From Hydrogenophaga sp. BPS33 (lineage in GTDB: Bacteria > Pseudomonadota > Gammaproteobacteria > Burkholderiales > Burkholderiaceae_C), in contig NZ_CP044549.1 of the NCBI RefSeq assembly GCF_009859475.1, positions 2,914,001 through 2,978,000 on the forward strand: a DNA stretch of 64,000 bases, written 5' to 3'. The translations under genes were made by a program, and so were the position numbers. Shown here one piece after another: positions 35,312 through 47,003 of this stretch. Positions within the stretch are counted from its first letter, which is position 1. Each line of letters begins with the position of its first letter. Under the pieces are notes generated by a model that was given only the letters and a program-made list of their open reading frames with translations, did no database searches and was not told the DNA's origin.

Positions 35312-35818
35312 TTAACCGGGTTTCTTGTTTTTGGCTTGGTAGTTCCGGACGGTGCGGGAAGTGATGCCGTGTTTCTCCGCCGCGGCGACTTGAGGTGCAG
35401 GGTGCCATGCCTGCTCGAGCGCGCTTTGAGAGCGCAGCACGGCGGTCGGCTCGGCTTTCGTTGGCCGGCCGCCGCCATGGTTTGCGAGGAGTCGGCGCAG
35501 GGGCTCCACCAAGTCGCCCAGGCCATACCCGGGGACAAACTCTGCCAAGGTTTCGCGCATCAGGAACACGAACTCGCTCAGCACCGGCGACGCGCTCAGC
35601 TCAGGCGACATGTGCGCCTGTGTGAGAGCCTCCTCCAGGCGCTTGAGCGCTGTGGCGTCAGGATGGCGCTGGATGTCGTGCATCAGCTCGACGCGCGCTT
35701 CGGGCGTCATTCCGCTCATGTACGCGCCCAGCGCTTCCTTTGCCTTGGACACGGGCATAGGCGTTGCGTCGCGGGGGCCGGCGCCTTTTGCCTTTTTGGG
35801 GGTCTTCTTCGAGCTCAT
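35312..35818 (-). CDS. Element protein with C-terminal HTH (168 aa), function unknown
   Basis: A 168-residue protein with a basic N-terminus (SSKKTPKKAKGAG), a helical middle (MTPEARVELMHDIQRHPDAT, LIKE ELV-type helices) and a C-terminal segment VAAAEKHGITSRTVRNYQAK that looks like a helix-turn-helix. No family recognised. It lies in the early region between the integrase-proximal small genes and the replication module, which suits a transcriptional regulator. Confidence 0.6.
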   Translation of the reverse strand: MSSKKTPKKAKGAGPRDATPMPVSKAKEALGAYMSGMTPEARVELMHDIQRHPDATALKRLEEALTQAHMSPELSASPVLSEFVFLMRETLAEFVPGYGLGDLVEPLRRLLANHGGGRPTKAEPTAVLRSQSALEQAWHPAPQVAAAEKHGITSRTVRNYQAKNKKPG

Positions 35819-35850
35819 TGGAGTGCCACGCCCGAAGGCGCGGCTGTGGA

Positions 35851-36045
35851 TCAGGGGAAATACCCTGTGGTGAGATGCACTGCATACGCTGCGGGCGTGC
35901 GCCGCCGCACTCGCTTGAGTACGCGCCTAGCAATCGAAACCCGGGCGAGCGGGCGAGAGAGGCGTTCTCCGATCAGCGTGCCACCTTCCTCAAGCCGGCG
36001 GTCTTGAACCACGTAGAAAGCCGTGCTCTGTGTGCATTCAGCCAT
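35851..36045 (-). CDS. Small basic element protein (64 aa)
   Basis: A 64-residue basic protein (ERLSRPLARVSIARRVLKRV). The start is well supported by the strong ribosome site AAGGAGGTGAGCC before the ATG at 36045. It overlaps the end of the preceding gene by eight bases. No family recognised. Confidence 0.55.
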   Translation of the reverse strand: MAECTQSTAFYVVQDRRLEEGGTLIGERLSRPLARVSIARRVLKRVRRRTPAAYAVHLTTGYFP

Positions 36046-36358
36046 GGCTCACCTCCTTACCTGCGCCGGCGAAGGCCCGGCCATAGTTCCAACAATCGTG
36101 ATTGCCAATGATTGCGCCGCCAGGGCGCGCCGCGTTGTCTGCCATACCGCCGATGTACGTGGCAAGCATTTTCCCGGCGTCGATCAGGTTTGTGACCTGA
36201 TGGTCTTCAGCCTCGATCGCCTCAATCAACACGTTTCTGAGCGTATCGCAGCAGCCGGCGATCCTCTCAAGAACTATTCGGTACTGCTCGGGAGTGAGCG
36301 CATTTGAATGCTTTGCGAGATCTGCAGGGGTGGCGGGGATAGACTTCAAAGTAGCCAT
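36038..36358 (-). CDS. Element protein (106 aa), function unknown
   Basis: A 106-residue protein. AAAGGACCGCACATC precedes the ATG at 36358. The sequence ALTPEQYRIVLERIAGCCDT, then LRNVLIEAIEAEDHQVTNLI, suggests a helical bundle. No family recognised. It is the first gene after the integrase on the same strand, in the early region of the element. Confidence 0.55.
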   Translation of the reverse strand: MATLKSIPATPADLAKHSNALTPEQYRIVLERIAGCCDTLRNVLIEAIEAEDHQVTNLIDAGKMLATYIGGMADNAARPGGAIIGNHDCWNYGRAFAGAGKEVSHG

Positions 36359-36409
36359 GATGTGCGGTCCTTTCAGGTGTTGCACGTTGTGGTTAGGGGC
36401 CGGCTGGCG

Positions 36410-37495
36410 TTAGAGCGCCTTCTGGTCCCGCTTTTTCCCCTTGCTTGTCGGCGCAGGGGTTGCCGTTTTCTGAATCGCCGCGTGCACGTCCTCGGGCTTG
36501 ATGTCGGTGTACCTGCGCAACATGGCCCAGGTCTTGTGCCCGGTGAGCAGCGCCACGCGCGGGATGTCCAGGCCCATGCGGAAGAACTGCGCCGTGGCTC
36601 GGTGCCGCAGGTCGTGGAATGTGAGGTCGAGGATTGGCGGCGTGACGTCCTGGCACGCACGCGTGAAGGCAGTCGAAACCGACGCGGCGCGCACGCCGAA
36701 CACATTCCCCTCTGTCCTGTCCTTGATCAACGGCTCGACGATCGCCCAGGCATCAGGGAGGAGGGGAACGGTCTGGTGATTGCCGGCCTTGTTTCTTGGA
36801 TCCTTGCGATCGCGGATCACCGCAGTCTTGCGCGCGCTGTCGACGTCTTCCACCTGCAGCCCGCATATCTCACCCTGACGCATGCCGGTGGCCAGCGCGA
36901 AGCGGCAGAGCAGGGGCATGTCGATGCGCTGGCGTGGTCGAGCGGCCCAATGGGCATACAGGCGTGCCAGTTCGTCGTCTGAGGGCTCGCGCTCGCGTTC
37001 CTTGCTGCGGGTGTTCAGGCCGCGATGCTTGAGGCTCTCGCGGGCCTCCAGTGCCAGCGCCTCCGGAATGTCGAGCTTGCGGGCGTGCCGGCCCCACTTG
37101 AGCACGGCAGAGAGAAACGACAGGTCTGCCGCGATAGTCACGCCGCCGGCGCCGGCCTTGAGCCTGGCGTCGATGAAATCGCGCAATACCACGGCGTTGA
37201 GGCTGGCCAGTTTGATCGCGCCAAGATCACGCCGAAACATGGCCAAGGTGGCCGCCTTGGTCTTGCCAGGCTCACGCCCATGGGTCTCGGTGTACTTGTC
37301 GATCAGGTCCGCGAGGGTGGCACCCTTGGGGATGGGCGCGAAGCCGGAGGCAGCTACATGCCCGAGCTGCGACTCCACCGCCATGGCCCAGTCCTTGGCC
37401 TCGCGCTTGGTGGTGAAGCTGGCGGCTCGATACAGCCCACCGCGCCTTACTTGCGCGCGCCACTTGCCAGAGGGTAACTGCGAAAATGTCGGCAT
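36410..37495 (-). CDS. int: Tyrosine recombinase (dusA-type integrase)
   Basis: A 361-residue phage-type integrase. The N-terminal arm-binding/SAM-like part (MPTFSQLPSGKWRAQVRRGG) is followed by a core-binding domain and the catalytic domain. The catalytic residues are R in ATGMRQGEICGL, H-x2-R in HDLRHRA, and the nucleophile Y329 in LRRYTD. It should catalyse integration and excision at the dusA core repeat that lies 150 bases from its start. The ATG at 37495 was chosen because longer in-frame starts run into the repeat region. Confidence 0.93.
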   Translation of the reverse strand: MPTFSQLPSGKWRAQVRRGGLYRAASFTTKREAKDWAMAVESQLGHVAASGFAPIPKGATLADLIDKYTETHGREPGKTKAATLAMFRRDLGAIKLASLNAVVLRDFIDARLKAGAGGVTIAADLSFLSAVLKWGRHARKLDIPEALALEARESLKHRGLNTRSKEREREPSDDELARLYAHWAARPRQRIDMPLLCRFALATGMRQGEICGLQVEDVDSARKTAVIRDRKDPRNKAGNHQTVPLLPDAWAIVEPLIKDRTEGNVFGVRAASVSTAFTRACQDVTPPILDLTFHDLRHRATAQFFRMGLDIPRVALLTGHKTWAMLRRYTDIKPEDVHAAIQKTATPAPTSKGKKRDQKAL

Positions 37496-37496
37496 T

Positions 37497-37587
37497 CGTG
37501 TGCAACCTGTGTACGTCCAATCGTGCTCACATGCTACACCTGTCATTCACCTTTTGTGCACTTCGTGTGCACTGATTACTGCACACG
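37497..37587. repeat. Arm-type repeats CGTGTGCA next to attR
   Basis: CGTGTGCA occurs at 37497-37504 and 37564-37571, with a related TTTTGTGCA in between. The inverted copy TGCACACG is at 37580-37587, and together with 37564-37571 it forms a perfect 8-base inverted repeat with an 8-base spacer. Related CGTGTGC and CTGTGTGCA lie at 27700-27718, at the other end of the element. The pattern suits integrase arm sites, or operators of the integrase promoter. Confidence 0.5.
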
Positions 37588-37618
37588 ACCGATAAAAGGT
37601 CAAAATGCATCTGAAAAA

Positions 37619-38629
37619 ATGCAATTAAATCAACAACTTAGCCCATGGCGGCTTTCCGTCGCGCCGATGATGGATTGGACGGACCGGCATTGCCGTTACT
37701 TGCACCGTTTGCTGTCCAAGCACACCTTGCTCTACACCGAGATGGTGACCACGGGCGCGCTCACCCACGGCAGCGTGCAGCGGCACCTGCGCTTCAACGC
37801 CGAGGAGCATCCTGTGGCCCTGCAATTGGGCGGCAGCGATCCCGCGGACCTGGCACATGCAGCGCGCCTGGGCGAGCAGTGGGGTTACGACGAAATCAAC
37901 CTGAACTGCGGCTGCCCGAGCGACCGCGTGCAGCGCGGCGCGTTCGGCGCCTGCCTGATGGCCGAACCGCAGACCGTGGCCGATGGCGTCAAGGCGATGC
38001 GCGATGCGGTGTCGATCCCGGTGACCGTGAAGCACCGCGTGGGCATTGACCGCGTGGAGAGCTACGACTTCGTGCGCGATTTCGTGGGCACGGTGGCCGA
38101 GGCCGGCTGCGAGGTGTTCCTGGTGCATGCGCGAAATGCGTGGCTCGATGGCCTCTCACCCAAGGAGAACCGCGAGATCCCGCCGCTGCGCTACGAGCTC
38201 GCGCACCGGCTCAAGCGCGACTTTGCGCAACTCACTTTCAGCATCAATGGTGGGTTCACCACCAACGCGCAGATCGCCGAGCACCTGGCGCATGTGGACG
38301 GCGTGATGGTGGGCCGCGAGGCGTACCACAACCCCTGGGTGCTCACCACCTGGGACGCAGCCTTCTTCGGCGCGGCGCCGTCGACCGTGACACGCGAGGA
38401 AGTGGAAGACCAGATGGTGCGCTACATGGAGCGCGCCTTCCTGGAAGACGGCTGCCCTTGGTACGCGATTGCCCGGCACATGCTGGGCCTGCGGCATGGC
38501 CTGCGCGGTGCGCGCCGCTGGCGCCAGATCTGGAGCGACCACCGCTTGAAGCCCCTGCCGCCGCGCGAGGTCTGGCGCATGGCGCAGGAACATGTGGGCC
38601 TGGAGGCCGAGCACCCACTCGACGCCTGA
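37619..38629 (+). CDS. dusA: tRNA-dihydrouridine synthase A, rebuilt at the element border
   Basis: A 336-residue flavoenzyme that reduces U20/U20a of tRNAs to dihydrouridine. The family motifs are WRLSVAPMMDWTDRHCRYLH, LNCGCPSDRVQRGAFGACLM with the catalytic cysteine, VKHRVGIDR and VMVGREAYHNPW. The first residues (MQLNQQLS) come from the element and replace the native MNPHEDPQPAIAYS left at 27585. Expression now depends on an element-borne promoter. A seven-codon frame (37605-37628, MHLKKCN) with AAAGGT before it overlaps the start. Confidence 0.92.
   Translation: MQLNQQLSPWRLSVAPMMDWTDRHCRYLHRLLSKHTLLYTEMVTTGALTHGSVQRHLRFNAEEHPVALQLGGSDPADLAHAARLGEQWGYDEINLNCGCPSDRVQRGAFGACLMAEPQTVADGVKAMRDAVSIPVTVKHRVGIDRVESYDFVRDFVGTVAEAGCEVFLVHARNAWLDGLSPKENREIPPLRYELAHRLKRDFAQLTFSINGGFTTNAQIAEHLAHVDGVMVGREAYHNPWVLTTWDAAFFGAAPSTVTREEVEDQMVRYMERAFLEDGCPWYAIARHMLGLRHGLRGARRWRQIWSDHRLKPLPPREVWRMAQEHVGLEAEHPLDA
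37646..37675. repeat. attR-side core repeat within dusA
   Basis: Direct copy of 27630-27659 with one mismatch at position 18. It spans codons for the conserved WRLSVAPMMD and marks the right border of the element. Confidence 0.85.
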
Positions 38630-38671
38630 ACGCAGCGGCCCGCACAGCGGCGGAGCGTGGGCTCCAACAGC

Positions 38672-39307
38672 TCAAGCAGCGGCTTCCAGCCCGCCCTGAA
38701 AATGCTCGCGCATGCGTTGCACCGTGAGCGCCGCATCGCGCTGGAGCAAGGCCTCCACCACGGCGCGGTGTTCGGCCAGGGATTCCTCCACACGCCCGCT
38801 CTTGAGCAAGGAGTTGTGCCGGTTGAGCTTCATGACCTTGCGCAGGTCGGCCACCATCTGTTCGCGCCAGCGGTTGCGCGCCAGTTCGAGCACGCGCATG
38901 TGGAATTGCTCGTTGAGCGCGAAGAAACGGTCGCGGTCGCCCACGGCCGCTTCCAGTTCGTGGTGCAGCGTCTGCAGGCTGGCGAGTTCATCGTCGCTGG
39001 CGCGCTCGGCCACCACGCCAGCGGCATCCGATTCGAGCAGGGAGAGCAGGTGGTAGACGTCGGCCAGGTCTTTCTCGGACACTTCGGTGACGTAGGCACC
39101 GCGCCGCATCTTCATCGTCACCAGGCCCTCGGCGGCCAGCACCTTGAGCGCCTCGCGCAGGGGCGTGCGGCTGATGCCGTATTCCTCGGCAATCTTGAGT
39201 TCGTCGATCCAGCTGCCGGGCTCGAGCTCGCGCCGGAAGATGCGCTGGCGCAGCAGCTCAGCAACTTCTTCGTAGAGGGCGCGGGGGGCGAGGGACTGGA
39301 CGGTCAT
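38672..39307 (-). CDS. GntR family regulator of the propionate operon (FCD type)
   Basis: A 211-residue regulator with an N-terminal winged helix (LLRQRIFRRELEPGSWIDEL, EYGISRTPLREALKVLAAEG) and an FCD effector domain (FALNEQFHMRVLELARNRWR, SLAEHRAVVEALLQRDAALT). It is divergent from the methylmalonyl-CoA mutase operon and probably controls it in response to a short-chain acyl compound. ATG 39307 was chosen because it leaves the palindromic operator at 39369 outside the coding region; upstream ATGs at 39373-39376 lie inside that operator. Confidence 0.87.
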   Translation of the reverse strand: MTVQSLAPRALYEEVAELLRQRIFRRELEPGSWIDELKIAEEYGISRTPLREALKVLAAEGLVTMKMRRGAYVTEVSEKDLADVYHLLSLLESDAAGVVAERASDDELASLQTLHHELEAAVGDRDRFFALNEQFHMRVLELARNRWREQMVADLRKVMKLNRHNSLLKSGRVEESLAEHRAVVEALLQRDAALTVQRMREHFQGGLEAAA

Positions 39308-39368
39308 GGAGGGCGGCAACGATCCGTGGGATGGGCGGGGGCCAGATTGTAGGCGCAAAGGAATATTC

Positions 39369-39393
39369 TGCATCAATAATTATGAATGATGTA
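39369..39393. promoter_or_regulatory. Near-palindromic operator between GntR gene and mutase operon
   Basis: A 25-base near-palindrome with outer arms CATCA (39371-39375) and TGATG (39387-39391) and an AT-rich centre (AATAATTATGAA) lies in the 129-base divergent gap. It is AT-rich in otherwise GC-rich DNA and so also a likely promoter core. Binding by the neighbouring GntR protein is inferred. Confidence 0.6.
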
Positions 39394-39436
39394 AACTTCG
39401 GCCGGTCCGATCCAGCCCCGCTACCGAGTCACTCCC

Positions 39437-41596
39437 ATGAGCGCCAAACAGCCCGAATTCGCCCCTGCCACCCTTGAAGCCTGGGCCCAGGCCGCCCGCA
39501 AATCCGCTCCTGGCGGCGATGTATCGGCGCTGGACTGGATCACGCCCGACGGCATCCGCGTCAAGCCGCTGTACACCGCCGAGGACACGGCAGGGTTGCC
39601 GCACACCAACACCTTGCCGGGTTTTGCGCCCTTCATCCGCGGCCCGCAGGCCACCATGTACGCGGTGCGTCCGTGGACCATCCGCCAGTACGCGGGCTTC
39701 TCCACCGCCGAGGAGTCCAACGCCTTCTACCGCAAGGCCTTGGCCGCAGGCGGGCAGGGCGTGTCGGTGGCGTTCGACCTGGCCACGCACCGCGGTTACG
39801 ACAGCGACCACCCGCGCGTGACAGGCGACGTGGGCAAGGCGGGTGTGGCGATCGACAGTGTGGAGGACATGAAGATCCTGTTCGACCAGATCCCGCTGGA
39901 CAAGGTGAGCGTGTCCATGACCATGAACGGCGCGGTGCTGCCGGTGCTCGCGGGCTACGTGGTGGCGGCCGAAGAGCAGGGTGTGGGGCAGGACAAGTTG
40001 AGCGGCACGATCCAGAACGACATCCTCAAGGAGTTCATGGTTCGCAACACCTACATCTTCCCGCCCGAGCCGTCGATGAAGATCATCGGCGACATCATCG
40101 AGTACACGGCCAAGCACATGCCGAAGTTCAACTCGATCTCGATTTCGGGCTACCACATGCAGGAAGCCGGCGCGAACCAGGCGCTCGAACTCGCGTTCAC
40201 GCTGGCCGACGGCAAGGAATACGTGAAGACCGCCATCGCCAAGGGCATGGACGTGGACGACTTCGCCGGCCGCCTCTCGTTCTTCTGGGCGATCGGTATG
40301 AACTTCTATCTGGAGATCGCCAAGATGCGCGCGGCGCGCCTGCTGTGGACGCGCATCATGACGGGCTTCAACGCCAAGAACCCCAAGAGCCTGATGCTGC
40401 GCACGCACAGCCAGACCTCGGGTTGGTCGCTCACCGAGCAGGACCCTTACAACAACGTGGTGCGCACGACGATCGAAGCCATGGCCGCGGTGTTTGGTGG
40501 CACGCAGTCGCTGCACACGAATGCGCTGGACGAAGCCATCGCGCTGCCTACCGAGTTCAGCGCGCGCGTCGCGCGCAACACGCAACTGATCATCCAGGAA
40601 GAGACCCACATCACCAATGTGGTCGATCCCTGGGCCGGCAGCTACATGATGGAGAGCCTCACGCAGGAGATGGCCGACAAGGCTTGGGCCATCATCGAAG
40701 AGGTCGAAGCCATGGGCGGTATGACCAAGGCGGTGGACAGCGGCTGGGCCAAGCTCAAGATCGAGGCCGCCGCCGCCGAGAAGCAGGCGCGCATCGACTC
40801 CGGCAAGGACGTGATCGTGGGCGTGAACAAGTACAAGCTCGCCAAGGAAGACCCGGTCGATATTCTGGAGATCGACAACGTGAAGGTGCGCGAAGGCCAG
40901 ATCGCGCGCCTGCAGCAGATCAAGGCCACGCGGGATGGCACGAAGGTGCAGGCCGCGCTCGATGCGCTCACCGCTGCGGCCGAGAGTGGTGAGGGCAATT
41001 TGCTCGATCTGTCGATCCAGGCGGTGCGCTTGCGTGCCACGGTGGGCGAAGTGAGCGATGCCCTGGAAAAGGTTTACGGGCGCCACCGCGCCGATACGCA
41101 AAAGGTGACCGGTGTGTACGCTGCTGCCTACGATTCCGCTGAGGGCTGGGAAGCCTTGCAGAAAGAGATCAACGCCTTCGCCGAAGACCAGGGCCGGCGC
41201 CCGCGCGTGATGATCAGCAAGCTCGGCCAGGACGGGCACGACCGCGGCGCCAAGGTGGTGGCCACGGCCTTTGCCGACCTGGGCTTCGACGTCGACATGG
41301 GTCCGCTGTTCCAGACGCCCGAAGAATGTGCGCGCCAGGCGATCGAGAACGACGTGCACGCGGTGGGTGTTTCCACGCTCGCGGCCGGCCACAAGACGCT
41401 GGTGCCGGCCATCATTGCCGAGCTGCGCAAGCAAGGCGCGGACGACATCATCGTGTTCGTGGGCGGGGTGATCCCGCGCCAGGACTACGAGTTCCTCTAC
41501 GAAGCCGGTGTGAAGGGTATCTACGGTCCGGGCACCCCGATCCCCGCCAGCGCGAAGGACGTGCTGGAGCAGATCAAGAAGGCGCAGAAGGTCTGA
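39437..41596 (+). CDS. scpA: Methylmalonyl-CoA mutase (single-chain)
   Basis: A 719-residue B12-dependent mutase that interconverts methylmalonyl-CoA and succinyl-CoA. The N-terminal TIM-barrel substrate domain includes [20 protein letters not shown] and [18 protein letters not shown]. The C-terminal cobalamin-binding domain carries GQDGHDRG, with H601 as the lower cobalt ligand. Length and form match ScpA/Sbm-type homodimers. It heads the propionyl-CoA operon, in which MeaB, PccB, PccA and the epimerase follow on the same strand. Confidence 0.95.
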   Translation: MSAKQPEFAPATLEAWAQAARKSAPGGDVSALDWITPDGIRVKPLYTAEDTAGLPHTNTLPGFAPFIRGPQATMYAVRPWTIRQYAGFSTAEESNAFYRKALAAGGQGVSVAFDLATHRGYDSDHPRVTGDVGKAGVAIDSVEDMKILFDQIPLDKVSVSMTMNGAVLPVLAGYVVAAEEQGVGQDKLSGTIQNDILKEFMVRNTYIFPPEPSMKIIGDIIEYTAKHMPKFNSISISGYHMQEAGANQALELAFTLADGKEYVKTAIAKGMDVDDFAGRLSFFWAIGMNFYLEIAKMRAARLLWTRIMTGFNAKNPKSLMLRTHSQTSGWSLTEQDPYNNVVRTTIEAMAAVFGGTQSLHTNALDEAIALPTEFSARVARNTQLIIQEETHITNVVDPWAGSYMMESLTQEMADKAWAIIEEVEAMGGMTKAVDSGWAKLKIEAAAAEKQARIDSGKDVIVGVNKYKLAKEDPVDILEIDNVKVREGQIARLQQIKATRDGTKVQAALDALTAAAESGEGNLLDLSIQAVRLRATVGEVSDALEKVYGRHRADTQKVTGVYAAAYDSAEGWEALQKEINAFAEDQGRRPRVMISKLGQDGHDRGAKVVATAFADLGFDVDMGPLFQTPEECARQAIENDVHAVGVSTLAAGHKTLVPAIIAELRKQGADDIIVFVGGVIPRQDYEFLYEAGVKGIYGPGTPIPASAKDVLEQIKKAQKV

Positions 41597-41601
41597 GTGT
41601 G

Positions 41602-41618
41602 ATACCGTATTACGGTAT
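41602..41618. promoter_or_regulatory. Operator of the RHH/PIN module
   Basis: A perfect inverted repeat, ATACCGT-ATT-ACGGTAT, lies between the mutase stop and the antitoxin start (17 bases before its ATG). Its size and position fit a ribbon-helix-helix autorepressor site, and it suggests that the module has its own promoter inside the metabolic operon. Confidence 0.7.
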
Positions 41619-41635
41619 TTGATCTGGAGCTTGTC

Positions 41636-41923
41636 ATGGCTGTGTCTGTGCGGATGGACCCGTTGTTGGAGAAGGAACTGGAATTGGCTGCGCGCCGACA
41701 AGGCGTGACGAAGTCCCAGTTCATCGTGGATGCGGTGGAGCGTGCGCTCGGCCGCAAGAACCCTTATGAGCTTCTGGTCGCGTTGAAAGCCGAAGAGTCC
41801 CGGCCGGAATACAAGGTTGTGAGCAAGGCCTTCAAAGGCGTGGAACAGGCTTACGAATCCGAGGCGTCGCGCGCTGCCATCGTGAAGAAACTCAAGGCCA
41901 AGCATGGCGGCCGTGCTGGTTGA
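41636..41923 (+). CDS. Ribbon-helix-helix antitoxin
   Basis: A 95-residue protein with an N-terminal ribbon-helix-helix (MAVSVRMDPLLEKELELAAR, then QGVTKSQFIVDAVERALGRK) that should bind the inverted repeat just upstream. The helical, basic C-terminus should wrap the PIN toxin. It starts 39 bases after the methylmalonyl-CoA mutase stop and overlaps the toxin start by 20 bases. GGAGCTTGTC precedes the ATG. Confidence 0.85.
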   Translation: MAVSVRMDPLLEKELELAARRQGVTKSQFIVDAVERALGRKNPYELLVALKAEESRPEYKVVSKAFKGVEQAYESEASRAAIVKKLKAKHGGRAG

Positions 41924-42323
41924 CGCGGGCCCGATGGTGGCGATCTTCGGTGCCAGGCAGCCTCGCGCCAAACACTACCTGGAGCTGTTCAAGCGCGCGG
42001 CCGAGATGCGCTGCTCGCTGTCCACCACCTGGCCCTGCGTGGTCGAGGCCAGCTACCTGCTCGCGCCGCCGCAGCGCTACACCTTCTTGCGCTGGGTGGG
42101 CGCTGGCGCGCTGGCGGTGTTTCCCTTCCAGCAGGAAATGCTGGAGGAGTTCGTGGCGCTCATGCAACGCTACACGCAGACGCCACGCACCGAGATGGAC
42201 CTGGCCGATGCGTCGCTGCTCTGGCTGGCATCGGACACGGGCGTGACCACCATCATGACCACCGATGTGCGCGACTTTTCCCGCTACCGGCTGGCCGACG
42301 GACGAGGCTTCGACATCCTGTGA
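41904..42323 (+). CDS. PIN-domain ribonuclease toxin
   Basis: A 139-residue PIN-domain protein of the VapC type, a metal-dependent RNase. The acidic residues are in place: D7 (VLVDAGP), E48 (CVVEASYLL), D99/D102 (MDLADASLL) and D121 (MTTDVRDFSRYR). It forms a toxin-antitoxin pair with the upstream RHH gene. Its stop overlaps the GTG start of meaB (GTGA), so toxin and metabolic chaperone are translationally coupled, which is unusual. Confidence 0.85.
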   Translation: MAAVLVDAGPMVAIFGARQPRAKHYLELFKRAAEMRCSLSTTWPCVVEASYLLAPPQRYTFLRWVGAGALAVFPFQQEMLEEFVALMQRYTQTPRTEMDLADASLLWLASDTGVTTIMTTDVRDFSRYRLADGRGFDIL

Positions 42324-43339
42324 CGCCAATTCCCTCCCCATTGCACGAGCGCGTGCAGACCATCGTGGACGGCGCGGCGCTGGCCCAGCGCCGCGCCATG
42401 GCCAAAGCCATCACGCTGCTCGAATCCACCCGCGCTGACCACCGCGCGCAAGGCGATGAGTTGCTCACCGCCTTGCTGCCCCACACGGGCCACGCGCTGC
42501 GCCTGGGCATCAGCGGCGTGCCGGGCGTGGGCAAGAGCACCTTCATCGAAGCGCTGGGCCTGTACCTCATTGGCAAGGGGCACCGCGTGGCGGTGCTCAC
42601 CATCGATCCTTCGTCCACGGTCTCCGGTGGCTCGATCCTGGGCGACAAGACGCGCATGGAAAAGCTCTCGGTGCACGAGCAGGCCTACATCCGTCCCAGC
42701 CCGAGCAGTGGCACGCTGGGCGGCGTGGCCGAGAAGACGCGCGAGGCCATGCTGGTGTGCGAGGCCGCCGGCTACGACATCGTGATCGTCGAAACCGTGG
42801 GCGTGGGCCAGAGCGAGACCGCGGTCAGCGGCATGACCGACATGTTCGTGTTGCTGCAACTGCCCAATGCGGGCGACGACCTGCAGGCGATCAAGAAGGG
42901 CGTGATGGAGTTGGCCGACCTGGTGGTGATCAACAAGGCCGACATCGACCCCGATGCGGCCACGCGCGCCCGCGCGCAGATCACCTCTTCGTTGCGCCTG
43001 CTGGGGTTGCACGGCCATCCCGAGCACGCCCACCACGACGAGAACCTCTGGCATCCGCAGGTGATCCAGCTCAGCGCGCTGCTCGGCCGTGGTGTGGACG
43101 CGTTCTGGGCCGAGGTCTCGCGGTACCGAACGCTGCAGACCGCCAACGGCCACCTGGCCCAGCGCCGGCAACAGCAAGCCCGCGCCTGGATGTGGGAGCG
43201 CATCGACGCGGGACTCAAACAACGCTTTCGCGCACACCCGAAGGTGCGCGCCGAGCTCGACGAGATTTCTCACCGTGTGCTCGCGGGCGAGCTGCCACCG
43301 TCCACCGCTGCACGCCAGCTGCTCGACCTTTTTGACTGA
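42320..43339 (+). CDS. meaB: Methylmalonyl-CoA mutase-associated GTPase MeaB
   Basis: A 339-residue G3E-family GTPase (ArgK/YgfD) that protects and reloads the B12 cofactor of methylmalonyl-CoA mutase. Visible motifs are the P-loop [10 protein letters not shown] near residue 70, the switch/Walker B region [12 protein letters not shown], and the base-specificity NKAD. It normally follows the mutase gene directly; here a RHH/PIN pair intervenes. The GTG start at 42320 is set by the GTGA overlap with the toxin stop. Confidence 0.93.
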   Translation: MTPIPSPLHERVQTIVDGAALAQRRAMAKAITLLESTRADHRAQGDELLTALLPHTGHALRLGISGVPGVGKSTFIEALGLYLIGKGHRVAVLTIDPSSTVSGGSILGDKTRMEKLSVHEQAYIRPSPSSGTLGGVAEKTREAMLVCEAAGYDIVIVETVGVGQSETAVSGMTDMFVLLQLPNAGDDLQAIKKGVMELADLVVINKADIDPDAATRARAQITSSLRLLGLHGHPEHAHHDENLWHPQVIQLSALLGRGVDAFWAEVSRYRTLQTANGHLAQRRQQQARAWMWERIDAGLKQRFRAHPKVRAELDEISHRVLAGELPPSTAARQLLDLFD

Positions 43340-43380
43340 TCCAACGTTTCAGACCGACGGTTTTTTTCTGGAGAAATTCC

Positions 43381-44913
<1,533 letters not shown>

Positions 44914-44933
44914 GCCACAAGGAGAAGAACAAG

Positions 44934-46982
<2,049 letters not shown>

Positions 46983-47003
46983 TTCAACGGAGTTCATTGA
47001 CAC

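Larger units (their letters stand above)
27630..37675. mobile_element. dusA-integrated element of about 10 kb (phage satellite-like or reduced prophage)
   Basis: The ends are the dusA core repeats. A tyrosine recombinase lies next to the right end. All credible genes run on the minus strand: integrase, three small unknowns, HTH protein, 65-residue protein, Toprim primase, AAA ATPase, a non-coding repeat region, a second HTH protein, an HK97-type capsid protein with four small neighbours, a 231-residue protein, and a toxin/XRE/DUF3467-like cassette. Many starts and stops overlap by one to four bases (ATGA, GTGA, TGATG), as in phage operons. Terminase, portal, protease, tail and lysis genes are absent. 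Integration of such elements in dusA is established; the satellite assignment is inference. Confidence 0.85.

Noticed and set aside
39380..41971. 863-codon minus-strand frame opposite methylmalonyl-CoA mutase
   Set aside because: Low-complexity His/Arg/Gly-rich translation with no domain; a shadow of the well-supported mutase gene.
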